28,708 bases of DNA. It comes from JBOFDK01 sp051650305 (GTDB taxonomy: Bacteria; Bacillota; Clostridia; Lachnospirales; Cellulosilyticaceae). Shown one piece after another: positions 8,545-16,172 of the stretch. The notes under the pieces were generated by a model, which worked only from the letters and a program-made list of their open reading frames with translations, had not been told where the DNA came from and did not search any database. The translations under genes and the position numbers were made by a program. The stretch lies in the NCBI GenBank assembly GCA_051650305.1, contig JBOFIT010000013.1, positions 1 to 28,708 of the forward strand, in the 5' to 3' direction. The first letter of the stretch is position 1. Each line of letters starts with the position of its first letter.

Positions 8545-9081
8545 ATGGCAGAAACGTCAAAAAAAGTAGACTTAAACGTCAAATTGAAAATAAAAGACGT
8601 GCTACGTTACAATATGCATATAGCGTATAAATCTTGGTTCAGTAAGCTGCTTCTCGTAGTAGGAATAGGGATGTGTGGATGGCTAGGTTACCGCTTTGCT
8701 ACCACTACCCAAAGATTAGATATTTTCTTTTCAGAGAACGTTATTTTCATTATGTTAGCAGTCTTTATCTTAATTGGAACACCTATGAAGGTATGGCGTA
8801 TCACCGCAACCCAAATGCAATCACCTATCTTTTCAGGAACATCCCGTTATAGTTTTTCAAGAGAAGGGATTCATATAGGGATTCAAGATATGGAGGATAC
8901 AGTAGGCTGGGAAACCTATATATTCATTAAAGAGACGTCACAAGATTTCAGATTCTTTGTAGATCGTGTGCAAGCACAGATTATCCCAAAGCACAATATG
9001 ACCACAGAACAAGTAGGGGACTTAAGAGACCTTATTAAAGAAGCAAATCCAAAAGAAGTATACAGTATCAAAAAGGTTTAG
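8545..9081 (+). CDS. YcxB-like membrane protein of unknown function
   Basis: 178 aa from the ATG at 8545, with AGAGGTG 6 bases upstream; the GTG at 8536 is part of that ribosome site and is not used. The layout is a short cytoplasmic N-terminus, two membrane helices (about 33-53 and 66-84), and a C-terminal soluble domain from about 95. That domain has the pattern of YcxB-like proteins: a YSFSREGIHI strand, a W in VGWETYIFIKETSQDF, and IIPKHNMTTEQVGDLRDLI near the end. The family has no settled function. The stop codon lies inside the stem of a terminator. Confidence is good for a membrane protein and moderate for the family name. Confidence 0.75.
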   Translation: MAETSKKVDLNVKLKIKDVLRYNMHIAYKSWFSKLLLVVGIGMCGWLGYRFATTTQRLDIFFSENVIFIMLAVFILIGTPMKVWRITATQMQSPIFSGTSRYSFSREGIHIGIQDMEDTVGWETYIFIKETSQDFRFFVDRVQAQIIPKHNMTTEQVGDLRDLIKEANPKEVYSIKKV

Positions 9082-9102
9082 GTTTATACCTAAGCCTTTT
9101 TT
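9074..9102 (+). terminator. Intrinsic terminator overlapping the YcxB-like stop codon
   Basis: AGGTTTAGGT (9074-9083), loop TTAT, ACCTAAGCCT (9088-9097), then a run of T to 9102. The stem is 10 bp with one G-U pair. The TAG stop of the YcxB-like gene (9079-9081) lies in the left arm. The next start codon is only 16 bases after the T-run. Confidence 0.8.
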
Positions 9103-9118
9103 CAAAGGAAGGATTACT

Positions 9119-10096
9119 ATGGAAAAATTATTTCACTTATCAACCACAAACAAATATATCGACTGGTTCGACGATGATTGGGAAAAAATACGTGCATTTG
9201 CAGAAAAGCATCAGCTTGACGGCATTGAACTAGGACTGACAGCAGATTATGACATCGCTAAAATCCCAGAAGGTCTTGTGAAAGGCGTACATTTAAGCTT
9301 TTATCCGATGTGGCTAGAGTTTTGGCAAGGCAGATTAGATATAGTAGAGAAGAACTTAGGAACGAAAGAAGACATAGAGAAGTACTATGGTGGCTTAGAA
9401 CGTGAAGTGATGGTAGAATCCTACCGTAGACAATATGAGCGTGCAAAAAAGCTTGGGGCAAAGTACATGGTATTTCATGTGAGTCATGTACAAATAGAAG
9501 ATTCATTCACATGGCAATATGATTATACGGATGAAGAAATCATCGATGCAACCATTGAGCTTGTCAATGCAGCATTTCCTAAAGATGAAGAAGGACCAAA
9601 GCTAGTATTTGAAAATTTATGGTGGCCAGGACTTACTTATACACGACCAGAAATACTTGAGCGCCTGCTAAAAGGGGTAGAGTACCCTCATAAAGGATGC
9701 GTCTTAGATGTATCCCACCTCATTATTACCAATCCTTCGATTCGTAATGAATATAACTGTTACACATATATTAAAGATATTATCCAAAAATTAGGAGTAC
9801 TTGCAAAAGAAATTGAAGTGGTACATCTCAATAAGACATTGCCAGGGTATTACCTTAAACAAAATCATGAATTTTTACTTGAGAAGTATCAGAAAGCGCC
9901 AAATAAAGCACAAAAAGACAAAGTGCTGAAAGGGCATATTCAAAAGATGGACCCGCATCAACCCTTTGACCATGAGGTGGCTAACAAAATTTTACAGCTT
10001 ATTCAGCCTAAATATTGTATCTATGAGACTAATCCGTCAAGTATTTATGAATTAGCCCATTTTATTATCAGACAAAATAAAGCATTAAATCAGTAG
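9119..10096 (+). CDS. TIM-barrel protein, sugar phosphate isomerase/epimerase (xylose isomerase-like) family
   Basis: 325 aa with AAGGAAGGA upstream of the ATG. The chain shows the repeated strand-helix pattern of the AP endonuclease 2/xylose isomerase-like barrel, with the usual metal-ligand positions: DGIELGLT and GVHLSFYP near the start, a His-rich strand MVFHVSHV, a Glu in LVFENLWWPG, Asp and His in CVLDVSHLI, and a His in VVHLNKTLPG. Members isomerise or epimerise sugars or inositols, or act in related chemistry; the substrate cannot be inferred. No promoter fits between the upstream terminator and this start, so expression probably depends on read-through from the YcxB-like promoter. 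Its TAG stop begins a 15-base sequence that recurs after the next gene. Confidence 0.8.
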   Translation: MEKLFHLSTTNKYIDWFDDDWEKIRAFAEKHQLDGIELGLTADYDIAKIPEGLVKGVHLSFYPMWLEFWQGRLDIVEKNLGTKEDIEKYYGGLEREVMVESYRRQYERAKKLGAKYMVFHVSHVQIEDSFTWQYDYTDEEIIDATIELVNAAFPKDEEGPKLVFENLWWPGLTYTRPEILERLLKGVEYPHKGCVLDVSHLIITNPSIRNEYNCYTYIKDIIQKLGVLAKEIEVVHLNKTLPGYYLKQNHEFLLEKYQKAPNKAQKDKVLKGHIQKMDPHQPFDHEVANKILQLIQPKYCIYETNPSSIYELAHFIIRQNKALNQ

Positions 10097-10135
10097 CCTT
10101 GGTAAAAATGTAAGATAAGACAAAAAAACTAATTA

Positions 10136-10152
10136 AATAATAGTCTATTATT
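10136..10152. promoter_or_regulatory. 17-bp palindrome abutting the -35 of the NlpC/P60 gene
   Basis: AATAATAG-T-CTATTATT is a perfect 8+1+8 inverted repeat. Its right end shares two bases with the TTGACA -35. It is AT-only in the outer part and has no T-run, so an operator is more likely than a terminator. The regulator is unknown. Confidence 0.4.
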
Positions 10153-10179
10153 GACATATTCCTTATTTTTTCTTATAAT
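10151..10179 (+). promoter_or_regulatory. Consensus sigma-A promoter for the NlpC/P60 gene
   Basis: TTGACA (10151-10156), a 17-base spacer and TATAAT (10174-10179) match the consensus at every position. The predicted transcript starts near 10186, leaving a leader of about 75 bases. It should be a strong promoter unless repressed through the overlapping palindrome. Confidence 0.9.
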
Positions 10180-10211
10180 AGTTTTGTAATAATTAATTAA
10201 TAAATTTAAAG

Positions 10212-10252
10212 CCTCCTAGGGAGGTATAAAATATAAGAAAAAATACTGGAGG
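10212..10252 (+). promoter_or_regulatory. Leader element with a decoy GGAGG and the true ribosome site
   Basis: CCTCC (10212-10216) and GGAGG (10220-10224) form a short hairpin. The real ribosome site GGAGG (10248-10252) lies 8 bases before the ATG. CCTCC could pair with either GGAGG, so the leader could in principle switch between open and closed ribosome sites. The hairpin is small, and no known riboswitch fits in this short leader. Confidence 0.3.
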
Positions 10253-10260
10253 AACCTAAA

Positions 10261-11250
10261 ATGCAATTGAAAAAGACACTTTGTACAGTTGTCATGTCTT
10301 TGTCGACATTATTAGTGCCAACCCTTACATTTGGACAAGCTTATGGAAAAGTAAACGTAGAAACCTTAAATATGAGAAATACTCCAGCAACAACAGCTAC
10401 AAATATTGGACAACTTGATCAGAGTGATGAAGTAGAAATCGTAGGAAGAGCCAATGATGAGTGGTTAGAGATTGTGACACCAAATGGTAATAAAGCTTAT
10501 GTATTTGCAGCATTCGTAGCGATTGTAGATGCAGAGGGGATCGTTAATGGACAAGGTGTTCGTCTAAGAGATTATCCAGATGTTAATGATTCAACAGTAT
10601 TCGAGACACTTCACAAAGGTGATAAAGTAGTCATTGAATATGCTGTAGGTGACTGGTGTAAAGTCATTGCAAAAGGTAAAGAAGGATTTGTAAGTAAGCA
10701 GTTTCTAGATTCAGCTTTTTTAGATGAAGTGCCTACCAAAACAATGAATGAAATAGAACGCGTAAAGCCAGCTCCAGTGGTGAGCGCGACTAAAGAAAGT
10801 AATAAATCACAAAGCAGTAAGCCACAAAGTAATAAAACACAAGCAACCACACAAAAAGAAGTACCTGTAAAAACTTCAAATAGTAGCCTTGGTGAATCTA
10901 TTGCACAAGATGCATTACAATTCAAAGGTGGGCGCTATGTATATGGTGGCAATAGCTTAAAGACTGGTGTAGACTGTTCAGGGTTTACACAACAAATCAT
11001 GAAGCGACATGGCGTAAGTATCTCTAGATCATCACGTTCACAATATGCAAATGATGGTTATAAAGTAAGTAAAGATAGCTTGCAAAAAGGCGACTTACTT
11101 TTCTATGGATACAACGGAGCAGTATCACATGTAGCTTTATACATAGGTAATGGACAAGTAATTCATGCCAATACCAGCAGTACAGGTATTATTATTAGCC
11201 CAGCATTTAGTGCAGGCAAGCCATATATCGGAGCAAAAAGAGTTATTTAA
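10261..11250 (+). CDS. Secreted cell-wall hydrolase: two SH3b domains plus NlpC/P60 peptidase
   Basis: 329 aa. The parts in order are: a signal peptide (1 to about 26, ending near TFGQA); a first SH3b domain (about 30-90, VNVETLNMRNTPA); a second (about 92-152, NGQGVRLRDYPDV); a Ser/Lys/Gln/Thr-rich linker (about 165-210); and a C-terminal NlpC/P60 cysteine peptidase (about 212-329). The catalytic triad is visible: Cys239 in GVDCSGF, His290 in SHVALYIG and His302 in VIHA. Enzymes of this type cut the D-gamma-glutamyl-meso-diaminopimelate bond in peptidoglycan stem peptides, while SH3b domains bind the wall. It acts outside the membrane, likely in growth, separation or wall turnover. It appears monocistronic with a very strong promoter, and its leader carries possible control elements. 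Confidence 0.92.
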   Translation: MQLKKTLCTVVMSLSTLLVPTLTFGQAYGKVNVETLNMRNTPATTATNIGQLDQSDEVEIVGRANDEWLEIVTPNGNKAYVFAAFVAIVDAEGIVNGQGVRLRDYPDVNDSTVFETLHKGDKVVIEYAVGDWCKVIAKGKEGFVSKQFLDSAFLDEVPTKTMNEIERVKPAPVVSATKESNKSQSSKPQSNKTQATTQKEVPVKTSNSSLGESIAQDALQFKGGRYVYGGNSLKTGVDCSGFTQQIMKRHGVSISRSSRSQYANDGYKVSKDSLQKGDLLFYGYNGAVSHVALYIGNGQVIHANTSSTGIIISPAFSAGKPYIGAKRVI

Positions 11251-11259
11251 GTGATTTAA

Positions 11260-11296
11260 AAGGGACTGGTGCACAGTAATAGTGTAACGGTCCCTT
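11260..11296 (+). other. Hairpin after the NlpC/P60 gene
   Basis: AAGGGAC (11260-11266) pairs with GTCCCTT (11290-11296), with an inner TGCAC/GTGTA stem. There is no T-run after it, so it may stabilise the 3' end of the mRNA or block exonucleases instead of terminating on its own. Confidence 0.4.
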
Positions 11297-11315
11297 AGTT
11301 AGTGGCATAGCCTTG

Positions 11316-11386
11316 GTAAAAAAGTTCCTTTATTTCAGAAAAGGTCGCATACGCTCCAACATTTCTTCTATAAAGGACTTTTTTAC
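11316..11386. terminator. Long-loop inverted repeat, probable two-way terminator between convergent genes
   Basis: The left arm at 11316-11332 (G-T-A6-G-T-T-C-C-T-T-T-A) is the reverse complement of the right arm at 11371-11386, except for one extra T. The loop is 38 bases. Each strand reads A-run, stem, loop, stem, T-run, the same scheme as the compact terminators in this window. It lies between the converging NlpC/P60 and prenyltransferase genes. The long loop is unusual and may mean another role. Confidence 0.5.
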
Positions 11387-11452
11387 GACGCAAGCAGTAA
11401 AACTATGGAAGGATATGTGTGTGGTAACAAGCCCTTTTAAAAGGATGAAAGA

Positions 11453-12094
11453 TTAGCCACCGAGGGTGACATCCTGTGAGTTGTACCATCTAAGGGCTGC
11501 TAAGAAGTGGTCTTCTGTAAAATCAGGCCACATATCATCTAGACAATAAATATCTGCATAGACGGACTGGACAGGAAGAAGGCCTGAAAGGCGGCTTCTA
11601 CCTCCGAGGCGAATGACAAGGTCTACTCTAGAAATCTCTCGGGATTGAAGGGAATCAAAGATGCTCTTGCGATTATGGGTGTCTGTATGCATAGAACCTA
11701 AATCCCATTCCCAACCATAGTTTACAAGGAAATTAGCCTTGATGGCATCTGAGCCAATCTGTGTACGTGTGGTGTAAGGGAGGAGTTCCTTAGGGAATAA
11801 GTCTGACTCAGCATTACCAACGACAAGGAGGGAGGCTCCTTCTTTTTCAATAAGCTTGACTGCATCGACACAAGCTTTGGAGAAAGCCTTCACTTGAACT
11901 TTAGGCCGCTTACAATTGTCGGTGGTAAAGCCGTAATAAGTAACTTCTTCAACGCCGTATTTTTTACATAGTTTCAAAAATAAAAGGCCTGGATTGAGGC
12001 CGTGAGTATAACCTTCGTGCTTCTCGAAGCCAGATTCTTTTGCCCAACGGCGATTGCCATCAGGGATGACGGCTATATGTCTAGGTATACGCAT
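11453..12094 (-). CDS. Divergent cis-prenyltransferase (undecaprenyl diphosphate synthase family)
   Basis: 213 aa, shorter than typical UppS (about 230-250). The family head motif is present (PRHIAVIPDGNRRWAKESG), including Mg-binding Asp12. Later motifs are altered: the usual FSTENWxRP reads FTTDNCKRP, so Trp is replaced by Cys. The LNYGGRxE region reads VNYGWEWDLG. The RT(S/G)GExRLSNFLLWQ region reads RLGGRSRLSGLLPVQ, keeping both diphosphate-binding Arg but replacing the Glu. The Mg-binding Glu of the AYAELYF region is Asp in VYADIYCLDD. The C-terminus ends in GG as in UppS. Canonical uppS usually sits with frr/cdsA, which are not here, so this may be a paralogue with a different chain length or substrate, or a degraded one. 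The ribosome site is modest (AGCAGGT, 6 bases before the ATG). Confidence 0.75.
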   Translation of the reverse strand: MRIPRHIAVIPDGNRRWAKESGFEKHEGYTHGLNPGLLFLKLCKKYGVEEVTYYGFTTDNCKRPKVQVKAFSKACVDAVKLIEKEGASLLVVGNAESDLFPKELLPYTTRTQIGSDAIKANFLVNYGWEWDLGSMHTDTHNRKSIFDSLQSREISRVDLVIRLGGRSRLSGLLPVQSVYADIYCLDDMWPDFTEDHFLAALRWYNSQDVTLGG

Positions 12095-12182
12095 AAAAGT
12101 ACCTGCTCTTTCGTAAGTATGGATTTTAAAATCATAAGACCTTAAGAGTATAGTCTATGAAACGGTGTTTTATACGGAGGAA

Positions 12183-12201
12183 TTTGTAACTTTTTTACAA
12201 A
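12183..12201. repeat. Inverted repeat upstream of the 12304 gene
   Basis: TTTGTAA (12183-12189), 5-base spacer, TTACAAA (12195-12201). It lies 17 bases before the -35 of the gene at 12304, within the 209-base divergent region shared with the prenyltransferase. The same region has a 12-bp palindrome GATTTTAAAATC at 12122-12133. I see no gene in this gap. Confidence 0.35.
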
Positions 12202-12217
12202 AAAATAACATAAAAAC

Positions 12218-12246
12218 TTGACACAAGGTTTTTAGTTGTGTAACAA
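12218..12246 (+). promoter_or_regulatory. Promoter with an internal inverted repeat for the 12304 gene
   Basis: TTGACA (12218-12223), a 17-base spacer, then TAACAA (12241-12246) preceded by TGTG. The inverted repeat ACACAA (12221-12226) and TTGTGT (12236-12241) fills the space between the -35 and -10, a classic place for a repressor site. Confidence 0.6.
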
Positions 12247-12303
12247 TAAGAGAAATTTCTATTAGATAAAGATAAATAGATAAAGATACAAGGGGGAAGT
12301 GCG

Positions 12304-12648
12304 ATGGAACAAAAACATTGGTTAGAGCAGCTGAAAGAAGCAGAGAGCTTAAAAAGCAATGAGCAGTACGAAGAAGCGTACAGTATTTTAAGAGAGATCT
12401 ATGAGAAGAATAGTTTTAGATATGATAAGATTATCCATGCAAACTATGAAGACTATATAGAAGGTAAAGTAACCTTTTTTGTAGATTTAGCGAAGCTTAG
12501 TATGTTGGTGACAGATACACCGGCACAAAGTATTCCATACTTAGATGAAGCACTTATTATGCTAGATGGTTCAGAAAGCGTATTACCATATATTGATATC
12601 GATGATATTAAGCGACTAAGAAGCGATTATAGAAAGCTTGCACAATAA
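12304..12648 (+). CDS. Small helical protein of unknown function, 114 aa
   Basis: The ATG is preceded by AAGGGGG. No signal peptide or membrane segment is visible. The chain is acidic and almost entirely helical, with a repeat-like pattern (EAESLKSNEQYEEAYSILRE near 12-31, then PYLDEALIML near 79-88) that resembles a TPR-like helical hairpin pair. I do not recognise a family. It stands alone between its own promoter, which carries an inverted repeat, and its own strong terminator, so it is probably regulated separately. Codon use is like its neighbours, giving no sign of transfer. Confidence 0.65.
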   Translation: MEQKHWLEQLKEAESLKSNEQYEEAYSILREIYEKNSFRYDKIIHANYEDYIEGKVTFFVDLAKLSMLVTDTPAQSIPYLDEALIMLDGSESVLPYIDIDDIKRLRSDYRKLAQ

Positions 12649-12655
12649 CAAAAGG

Positions 12656-12687
12656 AGATTCGAGAATAAAACTCGAATCTTTTTTTT
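12656..12687 (+). terminator. Intrinsic terminator after the 12304 gene
   Basis: AGATTCGAG (12656-12664), loop AATAAAA, CTCGAATCT (12672-12680), then seven or more T. It is a perfect 9-bp stem. Confidence 0.9.
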
Positions 12688-12708
12688 GACAAAAAATCTG
12701 CCAATGCT

Positions 12709-12737
12709 TTGGGTTGTTGGCAAAAAGAGGGTATAAT
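12709..12737 (+). promoter_or_regulatory. Probable addBA promoter
   Basis: TATAAT (12732-12737) lies 37 bases before the addB start, with a partial -35 TTGGGT (12709-12714) at 17 bases. GCCAA (12700-12704) and TTGGC (12717-12721) form an inverted repeat around the -35. No SOS-type palindrome is seen. Confidence 0.55.
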
Positions 12738-12773
12738 GAAAAGAAAAGAGGAATGAAATGAGGAGGAGGACAT

Positions 12774-15700
12774 ATGGTTGAATTTGTAGTAGGACCAGCA
12801 AGAACGGGAAAGACAGAAAAATGCTATGAAGCAATACAAGAAGCATTAAAAGAAGAAGATTACAAGCCACTACTGATGCTTGTACCAGAGCAGTTTAACT
12901 TACAAGTACAATTAGAATTAGCAACGATTCTACATCCAGGGCTTCTACGTGTAGAGGTCGTGAGCTTTAAAAATCTAGCAGAGCACATCTTAAAAGAAGT
13001 AGGTGGTAAGCATGAACCGCTAGTAGATGACTTAGAGCGCATTATGATTCTGAAGAAACTTCTAGAAGAACACAAAAAAGAATTAGTGTACTTTAAGAAA
13101 GGCTACAATAGCGAAGGCTTTATCGATGGGATGAACCGTCTCATCACACTCTTCCAGCAAAACAACGTGGGTCAAGATGATTTAGGGACCATGATGGGGG
13201 CTGAAGAAGTCGGGGAAGTCTTCAAGTGCAAATTACAAGATATGAAAGCGATTCAGGGATGGTTTGATGACTATATGAACAATCGCTTTATAACCATGGA
13301 AAAAACCATGGAGCGTCTTGCGAAGTCGGTCAAGGAAAGTAGTACCTTGAAAGGAGCAAGGCTATGGATTGATGGCTTTTATGGCTTTACCATGCCACAG
13401 ATTCATATTATTGCGGAAATGATGGAAGCGGCAGAAGAGGTAGTGATTACACTGCCTATGGATAAGCTGTATACCAAGGAAGAGTATGTGCTACCGAATA
13501 ATCCTTTTGCAGATAGTATATGGAACTTCCAAAAGCTGATGGTTATTTGTGAAGAAAGAAACTTAAAGTACAAGGTGGATTATCGTGCAGGAGAAGAAAC
13601 GATAGAAGAAGCACCTTTAACGTACCTAAAGGATCATTATCTTAAGTCTTATGCCAAGCCTTATCCAAAAGAGCAAGAAGACGTGGTGGTACGTAGCTTT
13701 GGTAATAAAGAAGAAGAGATCGAATCATTAGCAAAGAGTATCAGGCAGCTTGTAAGAGATAAAGGGTATCGCTATCATGATATCGGGGTACTAGTAGGTG
13801 ACCTTAGCCATTATAAGACGTCAATACAAAGTAGCTTTAAAGAATACGACATCCCACTCTTTATAGATGACAAACGAAGTATTCATAGCAATAGCTTGGT
13901 AGCCATTATGATTAGTGTACTAGATGTACTTACAAGCAGATGGACGTATAAGAGTATAATGAGCTTTTTAAGACTAGGGATGATAGGGCTGTCTAGGGAA
14001 GATGTCGACCGCGTGGATAATTACATCCTAGAACAAGGTATCCAAGGGAAGAAAAAGTGGTGTGAGCCATGGGAACGTGAAGTAGGATGGGCAGACTTAG
14101 AGGAACTGAATGGCTTAAGACTACAAATTGTAACGTTACTTACCCATTTCGAAGAAAGATTGCAAGAAATAAAAGACAATAAAGGATTATTTACCATCAA
14201 AGATATCACAGTCGTACTCTATAGCTTCTTAGAAGAGATTGGTGCCTATGAGACGATTCAAGAACGTGTAGCGTATTATCATGAACAAGGCCAGGGCGCA
14301 CTTGAACAAGAAAATACACAAATATGGGGGCAAGTAATCGATACATTAGAGAGACTTGTGGCAATACTAGGAGAAGAAAAAGTACAGTTAGCAATCTATA
14401 AAAATATTTTAAAGACTAGCTTTTCGTATATCAAGATGGGGATTATACCACCGTCAAAAGACCAGGTCATCGTAGGAACGGTAGACCGCACCCGTTTACC
14501 CCAGTTGAAGGCTGTCTTTGTATTAGGTGTTAATGAAGGTGTCATCCCTAAAATAGATGATAGTATGAATCTTTTTTCAGAGATGGACAAGCTGAGCCTC
14601 GGGGCAGTGGGGCAGAAAGGGGCAAAGGAACGCTTTGTGCATGCCATTGTAAATGAGCCTTTATATGGGGCACAGTTTTTAGTGTACTCAGCCTTTACCC
14701 GTGCGAAGGAAAAGCTGATGATAAGTACGGTACAAAGAGATGAATGTGGCAAGAGCTTGCGCCCATCCATGGTATACTACAAGCTTAAAAAACTCTTTGG
14801 TACGAGGGAGGCAGTGGATGACCTACTAGAGCCTATTCAAGGTCCAGTGCCAACTATGAGTTATATAGGAAGTAGGCTGCGTCATTATCTGGAGGCAGAA
14901 GAGACTGAAACGATAGAACCTTTATGGAAGGATACCTTAAGCTGGTATATGGCACATGAAGGGTGGCGAGAGCAAATCGTCCACTTATCCAGAGATTTTG
15001 CTTTTACCAATCAGCAGCATTATTTAAAAGAAGAAAATGCGAAGCTGCTTTATCCAAGTGGGCTAGAGACCAGCATCTCACGTTTAGAAACTTATCGCCA
15101 ATGTCCATGTTGTTACTTTATCAAGTACGGTATTAAAGCGTCGGAACGCAAGATGTTCCAATGGAACGCAGCAGACTTGGGGACACTTTTCCATGGCACG
15201 TTAGAGCGTTATCCAAAAGAACTGGAACGATTAGGTACCACGTGGGTAGATGCTACAGAAAGTCAGATGGATGAAGGTGTACGCAATGCGGTGAACTATA
15301 GTGTGCAAGGGACCAATCATCATTTAGCACAGGATGGTCGTATGAAATACACTGTATCTAAAATTACCAAGATGACAAGACGTGCCATCCATGCCTTAAC
15401 GTATCAACTTAGACAAGGTGTATTTCAACCTTATGCTTATGAGGTGAACTTTGGGTATGAGGGGTTACCACCGATTAAGATACAGTTGAATGATGGAAGA
15501 GAAATACTTCTTAAAGGACAGATTGACCGTGTAGACCTTTTTGTAAAAAGCGAAGAAGAACACTATATCAAAATCCTGGATTACAAATCAGGGAATAAGA
15601 ATTTCAATCTTTTAGAAGTATACCATTGTCTGCAGTTGCAGCTACTCTTGTATCTCGATGCGTACTTGAGGCTGAATCCACACAATAAAGTAGCAGGTAT

Positions 15701-16172
15701 GTTTTATTTCCATATTGACTCCAACCATATTAAGTACGAGTTAGGAATGGAAGAGACAAGTATTTTAGATAAGCAAATCAAGCAGTACAAGCTCTCAGGT
15801 CTAGCAGTGGATGATGTGGAGATTATTGATCTTATGGAATCGGGAGTAGGTGGCGAGATTATCCCGGCGAAGATTAAAAAAGACGGTACGTTAGCAGCCA
15901 CGTCTTCCGTGGCAAGTGAAGGGCAGTTTGATATTTTGAGAAATTATATGATTCAGCAAATCAAGCATATAGGCCAAGAAATGCTCAATGGTAAGATTAG
16001 TGCCAAACCTTATAAGCTAAAAGAAAAAGATGGCTGTATGTATTGTAGATATAAGACCATTTGCCAATTTGATACAGGATGTAAGGATAATGAATACGAG
16101 CGTTTAGAAGCCCTTAGAGATAAAAATATATGGGAAGCTTTACAAAGCACCAAACAGGAAGGAGACAACTAA
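12774..16172 (+). CDS. addB: ATP-dependent helicase/nuclease subunit AddB
   Basis: AddB partners AddA in the enzyme that resects DNA double-strand breaks and loads RecA, the Gram-positive counterpart of RecBCD. At 1132 aa it is full length. The N-terminus has a Walker A motif (GPARTGKT, 7-14). The C-terminal nuclease has GQIDRVDLF and the DYKSG active-site motif. Four cysteines, C777 and C1088, C1091, C1097 (CxxCxxxxxC), match the iron-sulfur staple of B. subtilis AddB with the same spacing. The ATG has a GGAGGAGG ribosome site. The stop overlaps the addA start (TAATG), so translation is coupled and the two subunits are made together. Confidence 0.96.
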   Translation: MVEFVVGPARTGKTEKCYEAIQEALKEEDYKPLLMLVPEQFNLQVQLELATILHPGLLRVEVVSFKNLAEHILKEVGGKHEPLVDDLERIMILKKLLEEHKKELVYFKKGYNSEGFIDGMNRLITLFQQNNVGQDDLGTMMGAEEVGEVFKCKLQDMKAIQGWFDDYMNNRFITMEKTMERLAKSVKESSTLKGARLWIDGFYGFTMPQIHIIAEMMEAAEEVVITLPMDKLYTKEEYVLPNNPFADSIWNFQKLMVICEERNLKYKVDYRAGEETIEEAPLTYLKDHYLKSYAKPYPKEQEDVVVRSFGNKEEEIESLAKSIRQLVRDKGYRYHDIGVLVGDLSHYKTSIQSSFKEYDIPLFIDDKRSIHSNSLVAIMISVLDVLTSRWTYKSIMSFLRLGMIGLSREDVDRVDNYILEQGIQGKKKWCEPWEREVGWADLEELNGLRLQIVTLLTHFEERLQEIKDNKGLFTIKDITVVLYSFLEEIGAYETIQERVAYYHEQGQGALEQENTQIWGQVIDTLERLVAILGEEKVQLAIYKNILKTSFSYIKMGIIPPSKDQVIVGTVDRTRLPQLKAVFVLGVNEGVIPKIDDSMNLFSEMDKLSLGAVGQKGAKERFVHAIVNEPLYGAQFLVYSAFTRAKEKLMISTVQRDECGKSLRPSMVYYKLKKLFGTREAVDDLLEPIQGPVPTMSYIGSRLRHYLEAEETETIEPLWKDTLSWYMAHEGWREQIVHLSRDFAFTNQQHYLKEENAKLLYPSGLETSISRLETYRQCPCCYFIKYGIKASERKMFQWNAADLGTLFHGTLERYPKELERLGTTWVDATESQMDEGVRNAVNYSVQGTNHHLAQDGRMKYTVSKITKMTRRAIHALTYQLRQGVFQPYAYEVNFGYEGLPPIKIQLNDGREILLKGQIDRVDLFVKSEEEHYIKILDYKSGNKNFNLLEVYHCLQLQLLLYLDAYLRLNPHNKVAGMFYFHIDSNHIKYELGMEETSILDKQIKQYKLSGLAVDDVEIIDLMESGVGGEIIPAKIKKDGTLAATSSVASEGQFDILRNYMIQQIKHIGQEMLNGKISAKPYKLKEKDGCMYCRYKTICQFDTGCKDNEYERLEALRDKNIWEALQSTKQEGDN

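Noticed and set aside
10186..10260. Possible c-di-AMP (ydaO) riboswitch before the NlpC/P60 gene
   Set aside because: Such riboswitches often precede wall hydrolases, but the predicted leader is only about 75 bases and lacks the conserved elements.
11333..11452. Open frame of 40 codons directly after the prenyltransferase stop, in the same frame
   Set aside because: The protein already ends in the usual GG of the family, and the extension shows no family motif and runs through the inverted repeat. Chance or weak read-through only.
12709..12773. SOS box before addBA
   Set aside because: No GAAC-N4-GTTC palindrome is found; only a GCCAA/TTGGC repeat with a 12-base loop.
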